This document shows positions 18,785 through 27,723 of a stretch of 64,000 nucleotides of DNA, one piece after another. Within the stretch, counting starts at the first letter, position 1; every line of letters begins with the position of its first letter. The notes below the pieces were generated by a model. The model had not been told where the DNA came from and did not search any database. It saw nothing but the letters and a program-made list of their open reading frames with translations. The translations under genes and the position numbers were made by a program. Source of the DNA: Oscillospiraceae bacterium (GTDB lineage: Bacteria > Bacillota > Clostridia > Oscillospirales > Acutalibacteraceae); contig JAKVOA010000001.1 in NCBI GenBank assembly GCA_022483045.1, positions 1,282,501 through 1,346,500 on the forward strand, written 5' to 3'.

Positions 18785-19975
18785 TCAGTTCCCGCAAATC
18801 AAATTCATCTCGGCAACCGCGCGACCGTTTTTGTAGTAAATACGCGGTACGCGCTTGCTGATATCACAAGTAATTTCGTAATTGATAGTGCCGATCAGGC
18901 CGGCCAGCTCATCCGCCGTGACGGTTTCATCGCCGTCGGTGCCAATCAGCGTAACGATATCTTCTTCTTGTACATCCGGAATATCCGTTACATCGACCAT
19001 CATCTGGTCCATGCAGATACGCCCAAGGCTGCGGGCACGTTTGCCGCGAATCAGCACATCAACTTTGCCCGAAAGCATGCGTGGGTAGCCGTCTGCATAG
19101 CCGACAGGCACCGTTGCAACCTTTGTTTCCCGCTGTGTACGGTAGGTGCAGCCATAGCTCAGCGGCGTACCTGCCGGCAAGGTCTTTACCAAAGAAACCA
19201 CACTCTTCAGGCGCATCACACGCTGCAGGTCAAGTTTTGTACGCATTTTCCCGGAAGGCATCATGCCATACAGAATGACACCCGGGCGGCACATATCCAA
19301 CTGAAATTCGGGATAGTCCATCAGCCCGGCGGAATTGTCGCAGTGGCGTATGCGGAACTGAATGCCCTTTTCCTGCAGCTTTTGAATGCCATCTGTAAAG
19401 CAGGCATACTGCCGGCGGGTAAAGGCTTCGCCGTCCGCTCCCTCATCGGCAACCGCAAAATGGGTGAAAATGCCCTGCGGCAGCAAGCCCGGCAGTGCGC
19501 AGACCTGCGCGATCTGCTCTAAAGACTTCACGTCACGCTGCGGGTCCTGATACACAAAACCAATGCGGCTCATGCCGGTATCCAGTTTGATATGCGCCAG
19601 CACCCGCACACCTGCCCGCTGTGCCTGCGCATTCAGTTCTTCCGCGTATTTCTGAGAAAGAATTGCCTGGGCAATTTTCAGCTCAGAGAGTCTTTTCGCC
19701 TCAGTAGGCGGCGTGTACCCCAAAATGAGGATTGGCAGGCCCACCCCGCAGGCGCGGATCTGAATTGCTTCCTCCAGATTAGAAACCGCCAGCCACTGGG
19801 CACCCAAGCGCTCGTACAAATGCGCAAGCTGCTCTGCGCCGTGGCCATAAGCATCTGCTTTGACAACACAGCACATTTTTACGCCGGGGTGCAGAGCCCC
19901 GCGGATTGCCTGATAATTATGAGCTGCCGCATCCAGGTCAATTTCGGCCCAAGTGCGTTTTAGAGAATTATTCAA
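18785..19975 (-). CDS. alr: Alanine racemase
   Basis: PLP enzyme that converts L-alanine to D-alanine for peptidoglycan. The N-terminal barrel has RTWAEIDLDAAAHNY and the PLP lysine in VVKADAYGHG (Lys39). The C-terminal beta domain has LSYGCTYRT with the second catalytic Tyr, and GRICMDQMMVDVT. Length, 396 residues, is typical. It starts within the last eight bases of purL, so it is probably in the same transcript. No lipoprotein or membrane signal is seen, as in other cytosolic Alr enzymes. Confidence 0.96.
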   Translation of the reverse strand: MNNSLKRTWAEIDLDAAAHNYQAIRGALHPGVKMCCVVKADAYGHGAEQLAHLYERLGAQWLAVSNLEEAIQIRACGVGLPILILGYTPPTEAKRLSELKIAQAILSQKYAEELNAQAQRAGVRVLAHIKLDTGMSRIGFVYQDPQRDVKSLEQIAQVCALPGLLPQGIFTHFAVADEGADGEAFTRRQYACFTDGIQKLQEKGIQFRIRHCDNSAGLMDYPEFQLDMCRPGVILYGMMPSGKMRTKLDLQRVMRLKSVVSLVKTLPAGTPLSYGCTYRTQRETKVATVPVGYADGYPRMLSGKVDVLIRGKRARSLGRICMDQMMVDVTDIPDVQEEDIVTLIGTDGDETVTADELAGLIGTINYEITCDISKRVPRIYYKNGRAVAEMNLICGN

Positions 19976-22900
19976 AGTACTTTACACCCGATTCAAACAG
20001 TTTCTGATCTTTCTCACCAGGAACGTTTTCATATAAATTCGTGCCGTGACGCTCGCTGTGGCCCATTTTGCCCAAAATACGGCCGTCCGGGCTGGTAATG
20101 CCCTCGATGGCACATACAGAGCCGTTGGGATTCCACTCGATATCGCCGCTGGGAATGCCGCTGGGCGTGACATACTGTGTTGCGACCTGACCGCCGGCAA
20201 TTAAGGACTGCAGCACTTCATCGCTCGCGACAAAGCGGCCCTCGCCGTGCGACACCGGTACTGCAAAAATCTGCCCCGGCTGTACTGCCGCAAACCATGG
20301 TGACTTGACGCTGGTCACGCGCGTATATACCATGCGGGAAACGTGGCGGCCAAGGGTATTAAACGTAAGCGTCGGTGCCTTTTCGCTCGGTTCCGTAATT
20401 TTACCATAGGGAACCAGTCCCAACTTAATGAGGGCCTGGAAACCGTTGCAGATACCAAGCATCAGTCCGTCGCGCTGCTCAAGCAGGCGCTGCACCTCTT
20501 CGGCAACTTTGGGGCTGCGGAAAGTAGTCGCAATGAATTTACCGGAGCCATCTGGTTCATCGCCGCCGGAAAAGCCGCCCGGCAGCATAATAATTTGGCA
20601 CTGCGAAATAGCTTTGGCCATTGCATCGATTGTTTCTTCAATTGCAGCAGGCGTCAGGTTGCGCACAACCAGTACGTCAGCTTCGGCGCCGGCGTTTTCA
20701 AAAGCCTTTGCGCTGTCGTACTCACAGTTTGTACCCGGAAATACCGGAATGAACACACGCGGTTTTGCCGCCTTAACAGCCGGCGCTTTACTGTTGCGCT
20801 CACTGTACAGCGGAATTTCGTGGGAAACCGGAACTGCTGCAGCTTTGCTTGGGAAAACGGGTTCCAGTGTACCGCACCATGCCGCAGCAAGGTCTTTCAG
20901 TGGCATCCGGCTGCCGGCCAAAACGATTTCCGGTGCCTCAATGGTACGGCCGACCGCGACCGCTTCTTTCGGAAAAGCTGAGCCGCCGGCAAGTTCCAAA
21001 ACCAGCGTACCGCAGCGCGGCGCAAAGAGCTCCTTGGCATCTTCCATATTGCGGTCAAAGGAAACGCCGATTTGATTGCCAAACGCCATCTTTGCCACAG
21101 TGGCAGCGACACCGCCCTCTTTGACAACCGCCGCAGAGAGAACCGCGCCGTCCTGCATCATTTTGGTGATTGTCTGATAGTATTCTTTCAGTGCCTCCCA
21201 GTCAGGCAGCAGCGTTTTCTCATTTACCGGCAGTGGGAACGCGACCAGATCATGTCCGGCGCCTTTTAAGACAGCAGACAGTGTTTTGCTCGCCTTGGTC
21301 ATCGTGACCGCAAAACTGACTAAGGTCGGCGGAACATCCAATTTTTCAAAAGTGCCGCTCATACTGTCTTTGCCGCCGATTGCCGGCAGGCCAAGGCCCA
21401 GCTGTGCCGCCAAAGCGCCCAGCATGGCCGCCGTGGGCTTGCCCCAGCGCTTCGGATCCTCGGTCATGCGCTCAAAGTATTCCTGGAAAGTCAGGCGGGC
21501 TTTCAGCGGGTCTGCACCCATTGCACACAGCTTGGAAAGGCTCTCGGTCACAGCCCACGCAGCCCCATGGAACGGACTCCATTTGGAAATGCCCGGAATA
21601 AAACCGTACGCCATAGCAGTTGCATCGTCGGTCTTGCCAGCGGTCGGAATCTTTGCTGCCATGCCCTCTTCCGGCGTCAGTTGGTAGCAGCCTGCAAAAG
21701 GCATCAATACGGTTGCCGCGCCGATAGAGGAATCAAAACGCTCGGAAAGGCCCTTTTGGCAACATACTTCCAACCGGGACAGATTGTCGCGGAAAGCTGT
21801 GTCAAGCGGCTTGTCCGCAAGACAGGCCGGCACCTGCTCCCGGTAATTCTGCTGCGGGTCGACCGGCGCAATCTCGACATTGGTTTCCTGCGTGACGCCG
21901 TTGGTATCCAAAAACGCGCGCGTGATGCTGACGACTTCGTCTCCGCGCCAGAACATGCGCAGGCGCGGCTCTTCTGTGACAACCGCTACAGCTGTGGCGG
22001 CAAGGTTTTCTTTATCTGCTGCGGCAATAAAGGAATCGACATTTTTGGGGTCCAGCACAACCGCCATGCGCTCCTGGCTCTCAGAAATAGACAATTCAGT
22101 ACCGTCAAGGCCTTCGTATTTTTTCGGTACCTTATCCAAATTGATACGCAGACCCGGGGCCAGCTCGCCGATAGCAACGCTGACACCGCCAGCACCAAAG
22201 TCATTGCAGCGTTTAATCATATGGGCAACATCCACATTGCGGAACATCCGCTGAATCTTGCGCTCAGTGGGCGGGTTGCCTTTCTGCACTTCTGCGCCGC
22301 AGTCCTCTACACTTTCTTCGGTATGTGCTTTACTGGAACCAGTCGCACCGCCAATGCCGTCACGGCCGGTTGCACCGCCCAAAAGTACGATGATATCGCC
22401 GGGAAGCGGCTCTTCACGCACAACGTTTGCTTTGGGAGAGGCGCCGATAACCGCACCGATTTCCAGCCGCTTTGCGACATAGCCGGGGTCATAGAGCTCC
22501 TGCACCTGGCCAGTGGCAAGGCCTACCTGGTTACCGTAGGAGGAATAGCCGTGCGCCGCACCGGTCGTGATTTTTCTGGTGGGCAGTTTGCCTTTCAGTG
22601 TCTTTTCCACAGGGACACGCGGGTCGCCGCTGCCAGTAACACGCATGGCCTGATAGACATAAGCGCGCCCGGAAAGCGGGTCGCGAATTGCGCCGCCCAA
22701 GCAGGTTGCCGCGCCGCCGAAAGGCTCGATTTCAGTCGGGTGGTTGTGCGTTTCGTTTTTAAACTGCACCAGCCACGGCTCTGTTTTTCCGTCAATTGTG
22801 ACCGGCACCTCAATGGAGCAGGCGTTGATTTCTTCGCTCTGGTCCAGATTGGGAATCAGGCCGCGCTTTTTCAGCACTTTCATACCAATGACTGCCATAT

Positions 22901-23726
22901 CCATCAAAGAAACAGCGCGCTTGCTGTCTTTGCCGTAAACCTCGTTCCGTACATCATAATACGCCTGCAAAGACTGCTCAATGACGCCGCTGACAGCGCT
23001 CTGTGCTACCTGAATGTCTTTTAAGCGTGTGCTGAAAGTGGTATGGCGGCAGTGGTCGCTCCAGTAAGTATCAATGACGCGCAGCTCCGTAACCGAAGGG
23101 TCGCGCTGTTCCTGCTCTTTAAAGTAATCTCGCACAAAGAGAAGATCTTCCAAGGTCATGGCGAAACCCATTTTATCAAAATAGGCGCGCATTTCCCCGT
23201 CATTCCATTTGGTAAAGCCCTCTACCCGCTTTACGTTGGCCGGGCGCTGTACGCGCATCTCCAGCGTCTCGGGTTTTTCCATAGAGGCAAGACGGCTCTC
23301 TACCGGGTTAATCAGGTAGTTTTCCATTTGTTCCATCTCATCCGCAGTGAGATTTCCCTGTACCGCAACAATTTTTGCTGTAACGACCTGTGGGCGCTCG
23401 CCCTGGGTCAAAAGCTGCACACACTGGGCAGCGCTGTCGGCCCGCTGGTCGTACTGGCCGGGCAGATACTCCATAGCAAATGCCTGCCACCCCGCAAGCG
23501 GGCAGGTCTCCTCATAAACAATATCCTGGTTTGGCTCTGACAAAATGGTATCGCGCGCTTTTGCAAATTCCGCTTCTGACAGGCCGGACACATCGTAGCG
23601 GTTGATCAGCCGCAGCGCAGTAATGCTGGAAAGCCCAAGGTTCTGCACCAGGTCTTCCCGAATATGCTGCGCCTCCACGTCGAAGCTGGGCTTCTTTTCC
23701 ACAAAAACTCTGCTTACGTTAGACAT
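19968..23726 (-). CDS. purL: Phosphoribosylformylglycinamidine synthase (single-chain)
   Basis: A 1252-residue single-chain FGAM synthase (purine pathway, FGAR + ATP + Gln to FGAM). An N-terminal domain, two AIRS-type ATP-binding halves and a C-terminal glutaminase (from about 985) are all present. Landmarks are SDHCRHTTF, NETHNHPTEIEPFGGAATC, GGKDSMSGTF and the glutaminase FIPVFPGTNCEYD and LGICNGFQ, which holds the nucleophilic Cys. The RBS is GGGGGAAACG before the ATG. This fused form is typical of many Clostridia and of Proteobacteria, unlike the PurL/PurQ/PurS form of Bacillus. Confidence 0.97.
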   Translation of the reverse strand: MSNVSRVFVEKKPSFDVEAQHIREDLVQNLGLSSITALRLINRYDVSGLSEAEFAKARDTILSEPNQDIVYEETCPLAGWQAFAMEYLPGQYDQRADSAAQCVQLLTQGERPQVVTAKIVAVQGNLTADEMEQMENYLINPVESRLASMEKPETLEMRVQRPANVKRVEGFTKWNDGEMRAYFDKMGFAMTLEDLLFVRDYFKEQEQRDPSVTELRVIDTYWSDHCRHTTFSTRLKDIQVAQSAVSGVIEQSLQAYYDVRNEVYGKDSKRAVSLMDMAVIGMKVLKKRGLIPNLDQSEEINACSIEVPVTIDGKTEPWLVQFKNETHNHPTEIEPFGGAATCLGGAIRDPLSGRAYVYQAMRVTGSGDPRVPVEKTLKGKLPTRKITTGAAHGYSSYGNQVGLATGQVQELYDPGYVAKRLEIGAVIGASPKANVVREEPLPGDIIVLLGGATGRDGIGGATGSSKAHTEESVEDCGAEVQKGNPPTERKIQRMFRNVDVAHMIKRCNDFGAGGVSVAIGELAPGLRINLDKVPKKYEGLDGTELSISESQERMAVVLDPKNVDSFIAAADKENLAATAVAVVTEEPRLRMFWRGDEVVSITRAFLDTNGVTQETNVEIAPVDPQQNYREQVPACLADKPLDTAFRDNLSRLEVCCQKGLSERFDSSIGAATVLMPFAGCYQLTPEEGMAAKIPTAGKTDDATAMAYGFIPGISKWSPFHGAAWAVTESLSKLCAMGADPLKARLTFQEYFERMTEDPKRWGKPTAAMLGALAAQLGLGLPAIGGKDSMSGTFEKLDVPPTLVSFAVTMTKASKTLSAVLKGAGHDLVAFPLPVNEKTLLPDWEALKEYYQTITKMMQDGAVLSAAVVKEGGVAATVAKMAFGNQIGVSFDRNMEDAKELFAPRCGTLVLELAGGSAFPKEAVAVGRTIEAPEIVLAGSRMPLKDLAAAWCGTLEPVFPSKAAAVPVSHEIPLYSERNSKAPAVKAAKPRVFIPVFPGTNCEYDSAKAFENAGAEADVLVVRNLTPAAIEETIDAMAKAISQCQIIMLPGGFSGGDEPDGSGKFIATTFRSPKVAEEVQRLLEQRDGLMLGICNGFQALIKLGLVPYGKITEPSEKAPTLTFNTLGRHVSRMVYTRVTSVKSPWFAAVQPGQIFAVPVSHGEGRFVASDEVLQSLIAGGQVATQYVTPSGIPSGDIEWNPNGSVCAIEGITSPDGRILGKMGHSERHGTNLYENVPGEKDQKLFESGVKYFE

Positions 23727-23876
23727 CGTTTCCCCCGTTCTGCCGGTTTCCCGGCCGATTGCAAAAAATCCGCTTTATTTTACGTGCTTTTCAATTTTAT
23801 CATAAAATATCCCGCAAGGAAAGAGCAGATTGCTTTTCTTTTGCACGAAAAAGCACAGCTGCAAAAGGCCATTATC

Positions 23877-23912
23877 CGCAAAAAGGCCCCTGCTTTTGCA
23901 GCAGGGACCTTT
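23877..23912 (-). terminator. Terminator after the radical SAM gene
   Basis: On the minus strand AAGGTCCCTGCTG pairs with CAGGGGCCTT around a short A-rich loop, followed by TTTTTG. It lies ten bases past the stop. Confidence 0.8.
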
Positions 23913-23921
23913 CAATATAAT

Positions 23922-25421
23922 TTATTTCTTTGCTTCAGCAGTTTTTTTTGCTGCAATCTTTGCGTTGTCTTCCTCGATATCTTCCTGAATAACATCGCGC
24001 ATCAGGCGGGTCTTGCTGTGGTCAATGCGGTTTTCAGGCAGAATCGTGTTTTCACAGCCGAGGCCGTGCTTGTTGCCCTCGCTGCTGACCCACAGACGGT
24101 CGGCAACCGGCTTCCAAGCCTTTGCCTGTGCCTCACACTTTGCACAGAGCTCATGCACGTCTTCTTTTTCTTCCAAATCGGTAGAGTGCGCGCCGGACTT
24201 TTTGACAACATCCTCCAAACGGTAGGGGTTATCCAGCAGCGGGCACGGACGCAGCATGTTTTCGTTGTACGGCTGATTCTTGTGATATTCCATGAACAGC
24301 GGGCTGCAGTAAGCCTCAAGCAGAGTCTTGTCATGAATATTAGAATCGCTGTAATGAATAAACACGCAGGGGTCAATATCGCCGTTTGCGTTGATATGCA
24401 GGTAGTAGCGGCCGCCGGCAATGCAGCCATAGACATACTCGCCGTCAAGGAAGAAGTCAAGTGTAAAGAGCTGCTTGGTATTGCGGAATTTACGTACCTG
24501 ATGATACATCAGTTCACGCTTATCGGCAGGAACCATCAGGCTGGTCGGTGCTTTAACGCCAACTGGCATATAGGTAAAGAACCAAGCAAACAGAGCGCCC
24601 TGGTCAATCAGCCAGTCAAAGAACTTCTCGTCGCTGACAGCATCGACATTCTGGCTGGTGTAGCAGCAGGAAACGCCAAACGGCAGCTTGTGCTTGCGCA
24701 GAATATCCATGCCGCGCATAACTTTCTTAAAGGTACCTTTGCCGCGGCGGGCATCGGTGGTCTCTTCGCTGCCCTCTACGCTGATAGCCGGCACAAAGTT
24801 GCCAACACGCAGCAGATCCTCAGCAAACTTATCATCAATAAGGGTTGCATTGGTAAAGCAGAGGAAGACACAGTCGCTGTGCTTTTCGCAGATCTTAATC
24901 AGGTCATCTTTGCGCACCAGCGGCTCGCCGCCTGTGTAAATGTACATATAAGTGCCCATTGCGGTGCCCTGGTTGATAATGTCGTCAATTTCCTCAAAAG
25001 AGAGGTTCAGCTTATTGCCGTACTCAGCAGCCCAGCAGCCGGTGCAGTGCAGGTTGCAAGCACTTGTCGGGTCAAGCAGAATGGTAAACGGCACATTGCA
25101 GCCATACTTTTTGCGGATAGCGTCCTGCTTTTTGCCGCCGATAAGCGTTGCATTGACAATGAAGTTTGAAAACACAGTCTGCAGCACATGGGTATCTACA
25201 ACGTCCCACAGCTTTTTGATCAGCTGGTACCAGTTGTTGTCGGGGTTGTCAACAAAGCGGTGGAACATTTTGCGCTGGCCCAAGTACATGTCGCCTTTAT
25301 CAAACTTGTCGATCATATTCAGCAGTTTTGGGATATTTTTATCGGGGTCCTTTCCCAAATAGCTTAAAGCTTTTTTAATGCCAAACTTTTGAAGCTGTTC
25401 TTTCAAACCTGCATCTGCCAT
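23922..25421 (-). CDS. Radical SAM protein with C-terminal cysteine-rich region
   Basis: A 499-residue radical SAM protein. The cluster motif CNLHCTGC (Cys122, 126, 129) begins the core; YTGGEPLVRKDDL and ISVEGSEETTDARRGKGTF are further family landmarks. An unusual N-terminal segment of about 110 residues precedes the core, and more cysteines in the C-terminal third suggest a SPASM-like auxiliary cluster region. Similar long proteins occur widely in Clostridia without a defined reaction. No peptide substrate gene is seen beside it. The RBS is AGGAGGATATGAATC. A lysine- and alanine-rich tail ends the protein. Confidence 0.88.
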   Translation of the reverse strand: MADAGLKEQLQKFGIKKALSYLGKDPDKNIPKLLNMIDKFDKGDMYLGQRKMFHRFVDNPDNNWYQLIKKLWDVVDTHVLQTVFSNFIVNATLIGGKKQDAIRKKYGCNVPFTILLDPTSACNLHCTGCWAAEYGNKLNLSFEEIDDIINQGTAMGTYMYIYTGGEPLVRKDDLIKICEKHSDCVFLCFTNATLIDDKFAEDLLRVGNFVPAISVEGSEETTDARRGKGTFKKVMRGMDILRKHKLPFGVSCCYTSQNVDAVSDEKFFDWLIDQGALFAWFFTYMPVGVKAPTSLMVPADKRELMYHQVRKFRNTKQLFTLDFFLDGEYVYGCIAGGRYYLHINANGDIDPCVFIHYSDSNIHDKTLLEAYCSPLFMEYHKNQPYNENMLRPCPLLDNPYRLEDVVKKSGAHSTDLEEKEDVHELCAKCEAQAKAWKPVADRLWVSSEGNKHGLGCENTILPENRIDHSKTRLMRDVIQEDIEEDNAKIAAKKTAEAKK

Positions 25422-25732
25422 GATTCATATCCTCCTAAAAAACAATAATACAATAAATAAACGGGCTGAATGCTGCACTCCCCTGAAAAGCACTGTGCAG
25501 CATGGCGCGGCGGTGCCGCACACCTTATCTTGGCTTCATTATAGGAATGAAACACGCATTTGTCCTTAGACAACCTGAAAATAAAGTCTTAAAGTATGAC
25601 AAATCTCTGAAATTGTCACACTCTGCTTTTATAGTTACTTTATCGTTTGCCGGCGCAATCCATATATTCTCTTCTGCTGTAAAACATTTACTGAAAAAAC
25701 CCGTCTGCCGTGCGGTGGGAAAAAGAGAATTA
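25422..25732. other. Intergenic leader upstream of the radical SAM gene
   Basis: No gene is seen here. On the minus strand a TATAAT box lies at 25540-25545 without a convincing -35 partner, which would give a leader of about 110 bases. The leader contains a GCTGCAC/GTGCAGC stem near 25473-25504. No known riboswitch was recognised. Confidence 0.4.
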
Positions 25733-26002
25733 TCACGAAAGGCAGTCCTTTTCCGGCTCCATATATGAGCGTACGCCGCACTTGGGGCAGGTCAGCATTC
25801 TGCCAGCCGAGGCGGTGTTAGACGCGCCCGAGCACAGGAAATTGCCGAGTCTGGGCTTAAAGACATGCTGGCATTTGGGGCAGGTAAAGTGTATTTTTTT
25901 GCGGTAAACCGCAAAGCGCACAAGCTCTGTCAGCAGCGTCAGCACCAAAACAATGCCAACCAGCAAAACCATGCGTTCCGGCGAAACAGATGCAGAATTC
26001 AT
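25733..26002 (-). CDS. Small membrane protein with zinc ribbon
   Basis: An 89-residue protein: one transmembrane helix (about residues 10-28) followed by a cytosolic part with two CPKC/CPKCG knuckles (FTCPKCQHVF and LTCPKCGVRSY), which form a likely zinc ribbon. The ATG at 26002 has AAAGGAAG upstream; longer readings are not supported. Function is unknown. Confidence 0.75.
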   Translation of the reverse strand: MNSASVSPERMVLLVGIVLVLTLLTELVRFAVYRKKIHFTCPKCQHVFKPRLGNFLCSGASNTASAGRMLTCPKCGVRSYMEPEKDCLS

Positions 26003-26079
26003 ATTGCCGCTTCCTTTCTGCTGCAGAGGATCACCGCTGCAGCAGCTTAAATTTCCACTTAAAATATATAAATACAAAA

Positions 26080-26125
26080 AAGCGCTCCGCCAAAAGTCTC
26101 TGCGGCAGAAGCGCCCTCTTTTTTA
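26080..26125 (-). terminator. Terminator between the flavoprotein and zinc-ribbon genes
   Basis: On the minus strand GCGCT...CCGC pairs with GCGG...AGCGC with a small internal bulge, followed by six T. The opposite side also ends in a T run, so it may act in both directions. Confidence 0.6.
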
Positions 26126-26154
26126 GTACTTTTTTAGTAACAGCAGGCTGCTTT

Positions 26155-26697
26155 TTAGAGCGCCTTGCCATCCGCAAAAGCACGCTGCATCAGCGGACTG
26201 CCGGCGGTCAGTTTTTGCTCGCCTGCACATACCAGCGTATCCGCCAACACCATTCCCCTGCCCTGAAAAACGCTGAGGTACCAGTTGTACTGCGGCATAT
26301 AGGCTTCTTTGTTGGTGTTGCCCTGAGCAAAGATACCAAAAAGCTTAATTCCCGCATGCAGGCGGCAGGTGCCGTCCGCGGTGGAAAGGCAGTAGTGCCG
26401 ATTCATAAATGTAATCATAGGGCCGGTCACCTGCGAATAATAATTGGGACTGCTGAGAATCAGCGCGCCACATTCCTGCAGGTCTTTCCAGTACGCAGTC
26501 ATATCGTCCTGAATCCGGCAGTTGGTTCCGTTTCTGCGGCAGAAGCCGCAGCCCTGGCAGCCGCTAAGATTCATTTTATTCACTTCATAAACAACCGTCT
26601 CGTGGCCAGCCGCTGCTGCACCGCGCAAAAGTTCTTTTGCAAGTGTCGAAGAATTTCCGTTTTCATTTGCACTGCCCAATACTGCAACTACTTTCAT
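26155..26697 (-). CDS. NAD(P)H-dependent oxidoreductase, iron-sulfur flavoprotein type
   Basis: A 180-residue flavodoxin-fold protein. The N-terminal VAVLGSANENGNSSTLAKEL is the FMN phosphate loop. The compact cysteine motif CQGCGFCRRNGTNC (about 47-60) is typical of the iron-sulfur flavoprotein subgroup that binds a [4Fe-4S] cluster. SSPNYYSQVTGPMITFMNR is the second flavin-contact region. It probably reduces quinones, nitro compounds or oxidants; the partner is unknown. Confidence 0.88.
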   Translation of the reverse strand: MKVVAVLGSANENGNSSTLAKELLRGAAAAGHETVVYEVNKMNLSGCQGCGFCRRNGTNCRIQDDMTAYWKDLQECGALILSSPNYYSQVTGPMITFMNRHYCLSTADGTCRLHAGIKLFGIFAQGNTNKEAYMPQYNWYLSVFQGRGMVLADTLVCAGEQKLTAGSPLMQRAFADGKAL

Positions 26698-26817
26698 TGT
26701 GTCAGCTTCCTTTTGTGTTTTCTGTCAAGTTTAGCACATTTGCGCGACAAAAACAAATCCGCCGGCGTGCCGTTGTGGTACACTGAGAGATACAGAATTC
26801 AAAAGGAGGGAACGCTC

Positions 26818-27174
26818 TTGCAGACGATTGACCAGGCTCTGCAGAAGCTGCAGGCTTCAAAATTCCGGTCCAGATTTCATCTGGGACCGAAAGACAAAGA
26901 ATACGTGCACCAAAAAGGCATGGATACGATTCGCCGCCATGCGCAGGATTTTATCCGTCAGCATTTGGCGCCGGCCGTCATTCCAAACGATGGAAAGCAG
27001 ACGCCGATGCACGGCCACCCGATCTTTCTGGCGCAGCACGCCTGCGCCTGCTGCTGCCGGGGCTGCCTGCAAAAATGGTACCGCGTGCCAAAGGGCCGCG
27101 AACTGACGCCCGCACAGCAGGAGAAAATTGTGAACCTGCTGATGGCGTGGATTGACCGGCAGATGAAAACTTAG
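26818..27174 (+). CDS. DUF4186 family protein
   Basis: A 118-residue protein of the DUF4186 family: FRSRFHLGPKDKEYV, then GMDTIRRHAQDFI, and a C-terminal half with HACACCCRGCLQKWYRVPKGREL, whose four closely spaced cysteines may bind metal. The start is TTG at 26818, set by AAAAGGAGG eight bases upstream; no ATG fits. Function is unknown. It stands alone between the divergent flavoprotein and mscL. Confidence 0.82.
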   Translation: MQTIDQALQKLQASKFRSRFHLGPKDKEYVHQKGMDTIRRHAQDFIRQHLAPAVIPNDGKQTPMHGHPIFLAQHACACCCRGCLQKWYRVPKGRELTPAQQEKIVNLLMAWIDRQMKT

Positions 27175-27260
27175 TGCGCTTTTTGTCAGAAAAAGGTTGC
27201 TTTTTGCTGCGGTTTCCTTAATAATGAAAGAAAGCTTTCAAAAAAGGAGAGTACCGCTTT

Positions 27261-27662
27261 ATGAAAAAGTTCTTTCAGGAATTTAAGGAATTTGCAATGC
27301 GCGGCAGTGTCATTGACATGGCAGTCGGCGTGGTCATCGGCACTGCTTTCAGTGCCATTGTCAATTCTCTTGTAAAAGATATTATTATGCCGCTTTTAGG
27401 TCTTTTGACCGGCAAAGTAAACTTTTCAAGTCTTTCCCTTTCGCTGGGCGGCAGCGCAGTGCTGACCTATGGCGCTTTTCTGCAGGCAGTGTTTAACTTC
27501 CTGCTGATTTCGCTTTCTATTTTCTTCATTGTCAAAGTCATCAACCGCCTGAGCAGGCTGCGCCACCCGGCCGAAGAAGAGAAAAAGGAAGTTGCTCCCA
27601 CAAAAGAGGAGCTGCTGCTGGCAGAAATCCGTGATCTGCTGAAAGAACAGGACCAAAAATAA
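27261..27662 (+). CDS. mscL: Large-conductance mechanosensitive channel MscL
   Basis: A 133-residue membrane channel that opens under osmotic down-shock. The N-terminal amphipathic helix and first membrane helix (FKEFAMRGSVIDMAVGVVIG, then AFSAIVNSLVKDIIMPLLG) are diagnostic. Helix 2 lies at about 72-95, followed by the charged C-terminal bundle with EELLLAEIRDLLKEQ. The RBS is AAAAGGAGAG. Confidence 0.97.
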   Translation: MKKFFQEFKEFAMRGSVIDMAVGVVIGTAFSAIVNSLVKDIIMPLLGLLTGKVNFSSLSLSLGGSAVLTYGAFLQAVFNFLLISLSIFFIVKVINRLSRLRHPAEEEKKEVAPTKEELLLAEIRDLLKEQDQK

Positions 27663-27723
27663 GCAGCGCGCGGCCGTGTTCTACCTTTTCTGTACCCCGC
27701 CCAAAATAGAAAGAGATGAAAAT

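Noticed and set aside
21567-23024. A 485-codon open frame antisense to purL
   Set aside because: Codon bias of the real gene keeps the opposite strand open; the product has no recognisable domain and no RBS.
23664-25169. A 501-codon open frame antisense to the radical SAM gene
   Set aside because: Shadow of the minus-strand gene, whose motifs are unambiguous.
25560-25620. A ninth copy of the palindrome upstream of the radical SAM gene
   Set aside because: ATGACAAAT and ATTGTCAC occur there but are separated by several bases and do not form the 8+1+8 palindrome.
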